In this document: piece after piece, positions 38,601 to 48,200 of the stretch
How positions within the stretch are numbered: the stretch's first letter is position 1
Layout of the letters: each line of letters opens with the position of its first letter
Origin: Orthonyx spaldingii
Taxonomy: Eukaryota; Chordata; Aves; Passeriformes; Orthonychidae
Length of the DNA: 64,000 nucleotides
Reading direction: 5' to 3'
NCBI GenBank assembly: GCA_013397795.1
Contig: VZTJ01004020.1
Span: forward strand, 62,001 to 126,000
The notes under the pieces: generated by a model
Told to the model about the DNA's origin: nothing
The model's input: the letters and a program-made list of their open reading frames with translations, nothing else
Database searches by the model: none
Program-made: the position numbers and the translations under genes

Positions 38601-39969
38601 GGTTTGCTTCCACTTACCACAAAGCTGTGACCTTGCTTTAGCTTTGAAATCTAATTATGTTTTATCAATCTATTTTCAAGGAATTGCAATACAGCTTAAT
38701 GGTTATAGAAATTTTATATTTAATTTGCAGTTTGTTAATTGGTGCTGCATACTGTGCTCATGTATTTAATCTTTTGATCAATTAAAAGTTTTTCTCCTTT
38801 TTTCCTCCCTTCAGCTGTTTTAATGATGGATGATGATACACTAGTCAGTGCTCATGACCTTGCTTTTGCCTTTTCTGTTTGGCAGGTAATGTTTTGCATC
38901 TTGGCAGGCAGTATTTGTGAGTTGCAATTGAGATTAATAGTTTTAATTAGCGTAATACTGTATCATACTGTTTTACCATTGGTTTTCTAGATATAAAATT
39001 AGATTTTAGGAAGTTTGAAGTGTTGAATAGCAGAAATTGCAAAAATATTCTTTAGTAGTAGTTATATCTATAATCTATAACTTTAAAATTTTAAAAATTT
39101 ACTCTTACTTTACAAAACCATGAAGTTGCTAAGTGCTGAATTTATTTAAATGTGTAGTAGTCTGTGTGTTTTGTTTTGCAAAGCATGGGAATTTGTCTGT
39201 AAGGTTCTTTTCAGTGCCAAATATACAGCTGCTAATTGTGGGTAGATGTTTTGCTGGCACTATGTGATGTGGAATGAGGGCAGACTGTCAGTTTTGTGAA
39301 ACTGTAGTTAATTGCAACATTTATGCAGATCAAAGGACCATATGCCAACAATTTAGTTCTTTCCTGACAATAATGTTGTCCTCCTTTCATTTAAAAAATG
39401 CATAAGTCTCTCTTATTAACACACTTAAGTGAACCCCACACTGTGAAATATGTGTTGAATTTCTTTTTTTCTTTCAGCAATTTCCAGAGCACATAGTGGG
39501 ATTTGTTCCTAGAAAGCACATTTCTACTCCTTCAGGCGTTTACAGCTATGGCAGCTTTGAATTGCAGAACCCTGGATTTGGGAATGGAGATCAGTATTCC
39601 ATGGTGCTCATTGGTGCAGCATTTTTTCACAGTGGGTATTTAGAGGACTTTCAACGGCAGCCAGAAGCAGTTTACGCCTTAATCGATGAAACTCAAAATT
39701 GTGATGATATTGCCATGAATTTTCTGGTAGCCAAGCATACTGGAAAGCCTTCAGGAGTGTTTGTGAAGCCTGTTGATATAAGGAATTTAGAAAAAGACAC
39801 TAACAGTGGCTATTCTGGAATGTGGCACCGAGCAGAGCATTTGTTACAGAGATCCTACTGTGTAAATAAACTGGTTAATATTTATGATGGCATGCCCTTA
39901 AAATATTCTAATATCATGATTTCTCAGTTTGGTTTTCCTAATTATGCCAATCACAAAAATAAAATGTAA
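35678..39969 (+). CDS. EXTL2: EXTL2, exostosin-like glycosyltransferase 2, complete in 4 coding exons
   Basis: Coding exons are 35678-35682, 37016-37443, 38815-38885 and 39478-39969; total 996 nt, 331 residues plus TAA (human about 330). The start is chosen from the split codon ATG AG|G, which gives MRCFHFCKLPGRVMGIR and parallels the human N-terminus; ATG 37050 is an internal Met14. EXTL2 is a type II ER/Golgi transferase that adds alpha-linked GlcNAc/GalNAc to the glycosaminoglycan linker region and can stop chain growth. A hydrophobic anchor spans about 18-40. The GT64 family DXD-type metal/UDP site is visible as DDD at 150-152, with NCDD at 242-245 in the catalytic region and GYSGMWHRAEH near the C-terminus. 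It is divergent from SLC30A7. Confidence 0.96.
35925..36165 (+). mobile_element. CR1-type LINE 3' fragment in EXTL2 intron
   Basis: 5'-truncated copy that retains the 3' end: ggaacaggctccccagggaa, the tgacagagttcaggaagtgt block, gtgggtcccttccaactcag, and the terminal attctataattctgtga repeat. It lies in the 1.3-kb intron between the initiator exon and the main exon, in the sense orientation. Confidence 0.92.
37444..39477 (+). other. EXTL2: EXTL2 introns flanking the DXD exon
   Basis: Introns 37444-38814 and 38886-39477 surround the 71-nt exon that encodes the DDD motif. Donors are gtaatc and gtaatg; acceptors are cttcag and tttcag. No repeat or other gene was seen. Confidence 0.85.
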
Positions 39970-42900
39970 GCCAGTGAATTTAAGGTGTTAAATGTTAAAC
40001 AATACTCAGTGAATTGTACTGAGTTCAAGGAGAGAAGAAGGTGTAATTACTGCATCTTGGCCATCCCTCTTTGTAGCCTCTGATTTTTCTCCACTGGGCT
40101 TTTTATGTATTTTCTTTCTAACTAATTCACAAAGGTAAGTTTTGAGAAAACTTACAGAATATATAGCCATGCTTAGCTGTGATAAAATCCTCCTTTTTCC
40201 TTAAAACATGAAAAGCTACTATAATTAATTAGGCCAGTTCTTCAGAAACATGGAGACAAAAATGCACTCCTACTCTTCAGATCTTAACATTTGGATTTTT
40301 TTCCCTTGAATATACATATGTAGTCAAATGAGGTTTAGGCATACTTTTGACAGTTATATGTTGAGATGCTTCCTTGCCTTCCCACTCCTCACCTCCTCCT
40401 ACCCAGTTTCCAGTGAAGCTGTAGAAGAGCTACAGTGAACTAACTGCTGGCCAGGCTTCTGGCCTCCTGTACAAAACCCCTTTGAAGTTTGTATATAAGC
40501 TACTCGGTGTTCTGAGATGTTCTTGAAGCTGCTATGAAAGCCAGAAGAGTACCTCACCTTAATCTCAGATAGTCCTTAAACCATTGCCTACAGTATCTAC
40601 TCCTGCTGAGATAACGGAAAATGATCTCTGATGTGGCTTTTTTTTTCCATTATTGATTTGCCAAGAATTGCTGAAACACCGCAGGCAGCTGAAAGGTAAA
40701 TCCTAGCAGTTGGAAATATAAGAAACATGAATACATGAAATATGAAACATAGAAGAATTGGATGGAATGTTACTTATTAATATTCTCTTTAGTACTTAGT
40801 TTTATTTTGATATTTTGCATATATGTTGTTACAAACATGCACCCAGGAAAATCCTCAATTTGTTAAAAAATTCTTAGTTACAATTCCTAATAACAGCAGG
40901 GTGTTCAACATTTATTACAGTGTACATTTTGTAATTTTACAGGTCTACTGGTTGTTTAGCTACTCTTTCAAATGAGTATTTACTTTTTAGTTCCTTTTTT
41001 CCTCCGTTCTTGGTGGCTGTGACAACGGAGTTAAAATGTACAATAAATGGGTAAAGCATTATGAAAAAAAAGTATTTTAAGGTACGATGATATTTGACAG
41101 GGATGGACTGTTATCAGTCTCTGAATTCCCTGACTTTATTTATGGCAAGAAACAGAGCTGCTGTTAATGGCTTTGGTTAGATTGGGACTCTGTAGTTCTG
41201 GAAATCTTATATTGACATAGACAGGGCAAACCTTTTCCAATCAAGCTGCAGAAGAGTTGGGCCTTTTTTTTGTGGTTTGGAGAGAATAAAAGACAGTGAT
41301 TTTTCTGGATTACACGATCAGATTTGGCATCCAAAGCAAATTTAGTTTCATCTGCATCAGCTTTTAATTGATTCTTAGAATCAGTTCAAAGGTAACTGTG
41401 GGCAACCAGTAACAGCTAATACGTAGTACACAAACAGCATCTGCACAATTGGTGTATAATTTTACCATTTTTTGTAATAAGTTAGCTGAACAAAGAGTGA
41501 AAATTGTGACCAGTTCTTTACAGCAGGGTGTGAGTCTTTGGGGGAACAAAGGATTCTTTTGCCTTGTTCTATCAGTATTAAAGGATTTGATTTCTGTTCA
41601 GTGAAGTCTTCCTAGTACTTTTGTAAGATTTAAAGGGCAGAATCTTAACATGGCAATGTAAAGTCTGCTTAATTTTGTTGTAATAGTGAAAAGTAGTTTT
41701 TAATTATTGTGCTGTAGTGGTAAGTAGTATACAAACAGGTCTGATCTTTCCAGAAATGCAAATTTCCCAGTGGTAGTTTACTGGATTTCATTTACTTACT
41801 CGTATTCCATGATTTCTGTTCTGTGCAGTATCGACTAGAGTTGTGAAGACTCACAGTTGTTGTTAACCTTATTTTTGAATGTGAAACGAACTGTCAGCTC
41901 AGCCAAATCTTAGTATTGGGCACTTTGTTGGAACAAAGGAATTGTTTTGGGGGTGTTTTTTTGTTCTTCTGTATCAGTGAAAGAATTAATAGAACAAGCT
42001 TTTAATGATACTGTTAAATTTAATTTGCACCACTGTCAAATAAAATACAGAAAGCAAACTTGTGATGTATTTATTTTCAGATTATTGACCAAAATTTTCA
42101 GGGTTAAGATGTCTAAAGTAAGCTCACAGTTTGCATACTCATGAGCAGCACCAAGATTTCTCTTTTTAAAAAAGTGTACTTGTTGGCACATACATTAATT
42201 TAATTTAGGTAAGGCCTACTTATGAAGAAAGAAAAGACATAAAACCCAACAGCCTTAATAATTTAGTCTTCACTAGCAAAGAAAATACAAAGATAAGCCT
42301 TAATCTCCAGTCATAATTCATTGTACTTTGGAACCAAAAGGGGTTGTTTGCTTATTTTTTAAAAGTGGATTTTTTATCCCTTGCTGGTTATAAAGTGCCT
42401 TAAGATTCTTCAGTGAAAATACATTACTAAAAAATTATATTTTAAACAAAATAATATGCATGTGATTATTTCTCCTGAGAGATTATCTGTATGTCATTTG
42501 GAAATCTTTTGGAGCCTAGACAGAATCATTACCACCTCTGAACGTTCTGTTGAAATTACTGTTAATGCAACACAGGGTTTTAAACATGGTATCTAAAATA
42601 TATATTTAAAAAATCCTTGACAAAAAAATCAAGACATAGTGCTAAAATGATACAACAGAACAAGAAAATTGCTTCTTTACAAAAAAATGCCACAAGATGT
42701 CACTGCAGCCTTGATACTTGATCTCGAATGTTAAAACGAGTACGTAGTCTTGATTAGAATAACAAAGTTGTAGCAGTTGGAAATATTCTTAAAGTTAGCG
42801 TTTTACAAAGTGAAATTCATTAAATAATCATACTAATAGCTATGAGACAATACTGGAATTGAAAAAACAGGTTATTTTGCACATATTTTTACAGGGAAGA

Positions 42901-44190
42901 AAAGAAAGGTTAGTTTATTTCTGACACTTAAAAAGGCTGCAGCTAATTGCCACAAACAAGAACTTTTATACAACGAAAACAGTATTTGTAACTTTGCAGA
43001 AGACATATGAGCAGTATACAAACATTTGACAGCTGGGCTTCAATTTCTAGTCATGTTTGCCTCCTAGATTCACCAGTCTAGCTGGATGGGTTTACGTATC
43101 CTAGGCTTTAACACAAACTCTGTTTATATGGATTCTAGATACTGGATAGGCTGTAAACTGTTTATATGGATTCTAGATACTGGATAGGCTGTAGCCTCTT
43201 CCATCTTTGCTTCTTTTGCCAGAGAGAGCATTGCTAGAGCTATTTTGAGTATGCTCATTCCAAGTTTCCTTAAGGAGAGTGCAGCAGTGACTTAGAAATG
43301 TGTTACACTGAACTGTAGTGAAAGTCTGAGTAAAAAAGGGCAGTAAAAAACCTGCAGTTCTGGACAATGTACCTTAATACCCCATCTTTTGCAGAAGATA
43401 CAGTACCCCTTAGAGAATTGCTTGTAAATAAAAAACCACCACAATGAAATACTTTTGTTAAGGGTTGCACACAAGTGAAAGTCATAAAGAACAATACAAA
43501 GAAAAACAAACAATGATTTCCATGAAAAGCAAATACTCTCCAACAACCTTTATTTACTTTGCTGCTATATGACTGCAGTCTCATTCTTGTAAGCATCTTG
43601 TATGGAATAGTACTTACTACTGAGAATGAGGTTTCTCAGGTTTCAGCATCAGGCACAAACAAGGTCATATTTAGCATATTAGTTTTGGAACTTTTCAAAA
43701 AAAGTTGAAAAAAAGCAGTGTAAGAACATAGATACAAAGCATTAGAATCAACACAAACATTAAACAAGCAACTACAGAACAGCTGCACTACTTTCTGTAG
43801 TCTTTCACCTTATTTGTAAAGCTGTAAAGATTATCCAGTGCTTATGACACCAGATTAAAAACTGAAGAGTCAGAAGTGTTTCACACTCATGTTTAGCCTC
43901 ATCAGCAGACACACCAGGATTAATTATATGTACTGGTGGTTACAGTAGGTTATTTATAGTGTTAGGGAAAGATGGTGATACTAATATGAACCTCAGGGCT
44001 GCATATGGCTTTGTATTACAACATCTTTTAAAGGTGTTTCAAGAGTGGATTTTTTTGTTTGTTTGGCGGAACAGTAACTTTTTTTCTCTCCTCAAGGTAC
44101 CACTCCTTTGCAACCTTTTGCTTTAGTTGTAAAACTGAGAGAGACCGTCTGCCCTGTTTGGCACTTACCAATTCCTTCTAAAGGGGAGAG
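39970..44190 (+). other. EXTL2 3' UTR and EXTL2-CDC14A intergenic region
   Basis: No coding sequence was recognised. AATAAA signals on + occur at 41042-41047, 41285-41290 and 42039-42044, so the EXTL2 transcript probably ends within 1.1-2.1 kb of the stop. The remainder is AT-rich. It contains a 38-bp tandem duplication near 43120 and no trace of VCAM1 or GPR88, which lie between EXTL2 and CDC14A in human as I recall the map. Confidence 0.6.
43120..43193. repeat. Tandem duplication, 38-bp period, two copies
   Basis: The segment beginning ctgtttatatggattctaga at 43120 is repeated without mismatch over about 36 bases starting at 43158. The perfect identity points to a recent event. Confidence 0.95.
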
Positions 44191-44193
44191 CCG

Positions 44194-44453
44194 GAAGAAC
44201 GCGCCCGGAGCTCGCAGCAGCGCGTTCGGAGAGCCCAGTGCCTCAGAAGAACGCGCCCGGAGCTCGCAGCAGCGCGTTCGGAGAGCCCAGTGCCTCAGAA
44301 GAACGCGCCCGGAGCTCGCAGCAGCGCGTTCGGAGAGCTCCGTGCCTCAGAAGAACGCGCCCGGAGCTCGCAGCAGCGCGTTCGGAGAGCCCAGAGCCTC
44401 AGAAGAACGCGCCCGGAGCTCGCAGCAGCGCGTTGGAAGAGCCCAGTGCCTCA
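44194..44453. repeat. 52-bp GC-rich minisatellite, five copies
   Basis: Units begin gaagaacgcgcccggagctc at 44194, 44246, 44298, 44350 and 44402, exactly 52 bases apart with very few mismatches. Each unit has inverted arms gaacgcgc and gcgcgttc separated by 15 bases; the last unit has one changed arm base. The array lies at the upstream edge of the CDC14A CpG island. Confidence 0.97.
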
Positions 44454-44578
44454 GGCGCCTCTCGCTGTTCGCAGGGCGCTCCCCCAGCCCAGGCGCGGCA
44501 CTCCCAGCCCCGCGCCGGGCGGGAAGCGGCGGCCGCGGGGGGCCGGGGGCGGGGCGCTCCCCGGAGCGCCGCCAGCTC

Positions 44579-44614
44579 ATTGGCTGCACGCCTACGAGAG
44601 CGGCTTCTGATTGG
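44579..44614 (-). promoter_or_regulatory. CDC14A: Paired inverted CCAAT boxes (NF-Y type), 31 bp apart
   Basis: ATTGG at 44579-44583 (in ctcattggctg) and at 44610-44614 (in tctgattggccag) are inverted CCAAT boxes with extended contexts suited to NF-Y. The 31-base spacing matches the spacing seen in many cell-cycle promoters. Confidence 0.6.
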
Positions 44615-44657
44615 CCAGCCGGCTTGTCCCTCACGACAAACGCTGCCCCAGGTAGAG

Positions 44658-44799
44658 NNNNNNNNNNNNNNNNNNNNNNNNNNNNNNNNNNNNNNNNNNN
44701 NNNNNNNNNNNNNNNNNNNNNNNNNNNNNNNNNNNNNNNNNNNNNNNNNNNNNNNNNNNNNNNNNNNNNNNNNNNNNNNNNNNNNNNNNNNNNNNNNNN
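44658..44799. other. Assembly gap (142 N)
   Basis: N run inside the CDC14A CpG island, between the CCAAT pair and the X-box. It probably hides part of the core promoter. Confidence 0.99.
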
Positions 44800-44946
44800 C
44801 GTGCCGGGCGCAGGGCCGCTGCCTGCCGGAGCAGGGGCGCTGCCGGGCCGGGGCGAGGGGGGAGCGCGGGGGGCCGGTCACTCGCGGCGTCAGCCCTGGG
44901 CCGGGCGACACAAAGGCTCCGTAACGCGGTTGCCAGAGCGCCGCCG

Positions 44947-44959
44947 GTCGCCTGGTAAC
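44947..44959 (+). promoter_or_regulatory. CDC14A: X-box motif for RFX factors
   Basis: GTCGCC-T-GGTAAC fits the X-box consensus GTNRCC, 0-3 bases, RGYAAC. It lies 285-297 bases upstream of the preferred CDC14A ATG. A further half-site GTTGCC is at 44929-44934. Binding is inferred. Confidence 0.55.
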
Positions 44960-45243
44960 CGCCCGCTGCCGCTTTATCCGGGGGCGTCTCCTGGCTGGGG
45001 GCGGGGTGGAGCTGGAGTCCCTGCGGGCGCTTGCCCGCTGTGTCCCAGGGCTCGCTCCCGGCTCCGCTCCCGCTCCTATGCGGGCTGCGGCCGCCGCGCT
45101 CGCAGCACGGTGGGCCCCGGCGGGCGGCCCCTCCGGGCAGCGGGTCGCGTCCCTGCTAGCGCGCCCCGGCCCCGGCGGCGCTGCCCCGGAGCGCCATGAG
45201 CTCTGAGCCGCCCCGCGCCTCGCTGCTCCGCGCTCTCTTTAAG

Positions 45244-48200
45244 ATGGAGCCGGCGGCGGCCGCCTCCGAAGTGCTGGGGGGAGCCTCGGAGTTCGTGAAA
45301 GGTGAGAGGGGTGCGGGAGCCGCCCCGTCCCCTGCCCGCGGGGTCCCGGAGCCTCCCCCGGAGGGGAAGCCCGCTGGCTTCTCTCCCGCCCTCCCCGCCT
45401 GCCCGCCCTGGCTTTGCTGCGTGCCCGGCCGCTTTGCCCGGCGCTTTCCGCGGGCTGCGCGCCCCGGCTGCCGCGGCACCCCCGGCGCTGCTCTCCCCGC
45501 TGTCCCGGCGAGGCGCGGGGCCAGCACCTGTTGCTGCGCTGCCGCGCTGGGTCCGAGCCGCTGCCCTGGGCAGCCCGGCAGGGGCAGGGCCCGCGGGCAG
45601 AGCGCTCCGGGCGCTCCCAGCACCGCTCACGCAGCAGAAAAAGGAGCGGCGGAGCCTCTTCCGCTCCGCGGTGACAGGCGTGCCCCGGGGCGGTGGCCGG
45701 CTGCCTTCGCTGTCCGACGCTGTTCCCCTAATCTGTCTTTCAGATCGGTTGTACTTCGCAACTTTACGAAATAAACCGAAAAGTACCGTAAATACTCACT
45801 ACTTCTGTACCGATGAGGAACTGGTCTATGAAAAGTAAGTGTTGTGGTTTGCATATTCAAAGTGATCACCTGAGAGTCTCCTCAACACACTTCTATAGAA
45901 TATTTTTGCCCCCTTAAGTTACTTGCATAGCATGTATTTGTTTATTAGCTGAAACTAGTTTAACAAGGTGACTCTTAAAAAAAAAGACCCATAAAAAACA
46001 ACTGCAAGGCCAGTTAAATGGCTTAAATTGTGGTTGAGCTAGAAGAAGGCTATCTGAGCCTTGGAAGATTTGTTTAAAACATGGAGGTCTATTAGGACTA
46101 ATTACACTTTATTGAATGGTGTCTTAAATAGAAGATGTATTTGGTATGAATAGGTAAACAGAAATTTGTTTTATATTTCCTGTATTTTGCTGTATAGAGA
46201 GTATGAAGTGTGCAGAATCATAAGAATGCAATGTTTAAATGTGCTTTTGAAGAGCATCTGCATCTTCTAACTCTGTTTTTTTAAAAAGGTTTTCAGATAG
46301 CACTTCCTGGTGGCTTTTGTATCTTTAGAACAGCAGAAAAAGTATTTTCTGCAAAGTAAAAGGTTCATGTGTTTTACAGATACTGACTGCACATAGCAGG
46401 TAAAAAGTAAAACTGATAATAGTTGTGAATACTATTAAAGGACATAAAATACAGGAAACAAATATAGTAATCACTCTATGCTGTGGCTAAAAAGTTGGTG
46501 CTTTGCACCCTGTTCCCAAATCAGCTCTTTCCTGTGTGATGATATGCATCCATCTGCTTGACACGAGGTTTGCTGCAGCAGAAGTGAAACAAAACGTGTG
46601 TTCCTATGCTAAGTATAGCTTTCCACATGGTTTGAAGCAACTGTGAGCATCAACCATTCTTTCCTGCTTTCTCCAGTGACCAGTACTACTTCTGTGAAGA
46701 TGTAAACCAATATTCCATGTTTTTTAGTTTACTTCCTATGCACAGCTTGTAGTTTCAGGGTATCTTTTCTACACGTTTTTGAGTCTTTCTTGTCTTAACC
46801 TATGTATCTTCTACTGGAGTTCCCAATGGTTCATTCCAAAAGGTGAGTTTTGTAATGGGCTACTTGGGTTGGGAGTAAGTTCTTTAATGATCATTAGGGA
46901 ATTTTGATTGGATGGGACCTTGGGAGTATCCTAAGGGAAGGCTGACCTAATACTGAAAGCAGAATTCAGTTGGGGAAGGTCCTAAGCAATTTGTTGTATG
47001 AAAGTGTTCCGCCTTCTTTAAGAAAGGAAACTTGTATCTCTTCTAGACTTCTGTATTATGTTTTAATTCTTAGTGTGCTTTTAGGAAGTGTGACAGAATC
47101 TTACGTGGCATTTGATCTTGTGGGTAGGAAAGGGGAGCAGTTCTGTATTGTTAGTTACAGATGACTCTACTAACCAAGGCCTGGAACTGCTGTATTTTGT
47201 GCGAGGACCGTGTCATATCTAAAAAAAAAAAAAAAAAAGGTACTGAGAAACTTGGGGGGAGTGGCGGAGAAGTAATTTTCTGTAACATGTAAAGGAAATT
47301 CTGTATCTATACTCCTTAACCCAGTGTTAACTACGTATGAGGGTGTAACCTGATACCAGATGTAATTACCGGGTAATGGAAGAAAGCAAAGTTTCCTTTA
47401 TCTTCCAGAGCACATCTAAGGATTTCAAACATGGAACTCCTGGTGTATGTTCTGAATTGATGGTTCCTAATCTGTTTGGCCTATTTTAAAGTTGTTGTCC
47501 TATATCTGATACCATAAAGATACTTTCTCTTTTGTGCTCATAAAATGTGATATGAGGTAGAAAATAAGTGAGTTACCAGGTGGTATGAAGGTATTGTGTA
47601 ATAACCTTTTACATATCATTGCTAAACTTTCCCCTGGTATTTGTATTGCAGCACCCATCCCTATCAGTGATATTTATTTGGTAATAAACCCATGCCTGAT
47701 TTTATTTTTTTTTTGCCCTCTCATATCAAAGGAAGTTTATATAGTCTCAGGGAAGTAAAAACAGGTGTCAGTAGGGTTACTATTTTATGTATATTTGTAA
47801 TATCTTTCTGAATTTGGAAAACTAGATGTGAATTGGGGAATAGAACACAAGACAGTTCTTCGGGAAGTACTAATTTTACTATAGCTTCCCTCACGCTCAT
47901 CAGCAAGCTTGACATCAGTCTGTTGTGTTTCCCAGGCTGCACACAAAGTGGGGAGCCTGACCTTAGGACTTGCCTGTAAGTAGTAGAGTGTAACTTTAGT
48001 ACACCAGATCAGATGGTCTCCTCACTTCCTTAAAAATGCAGACTTCTTTCTGAGAAAGTGATTAGAAGTATTTGTTACATGATAGCAAAGTAAGTATTGG
48101 GAAGTGAATTTTGAAGTGCTGTAGCTCAGAGCAGTGGTTTGCAGAGTCTTCATGGAAATGGCCTGCCTGGGTGGTTCTTGTGGTCAGAATTCCACGGCCA

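Larger units (their letters stand above)
44460..45243 (+). promoter_or_regulatory. CDC14A: CDC14A CpG-island promoter and 5' UTR
   Basis: Dense CpG sequence without a TATA box. Visible elements are a GC box at 44545-44555, inverted CCAAT boxes (ATTGG) at 44579-44583 and 44610-44614, and an X-box-like RFX motif at 44947-44959. A 142-base gap lies in the middle. An in-frame upstream ATG at 45196 precedes the preferred start at 45244. Confidence 0.75.

Noticed and set aside
44108..45838. Several ORFs of 100-363 codons around CDC14A exon 1 on both strands
   Set aside because: High GC content lacks stop codons, one frame crosses the gap, and the 52-bp repeat gives pseudo-repetitive peptides. Only the spliced CDC14A frame shows homology.
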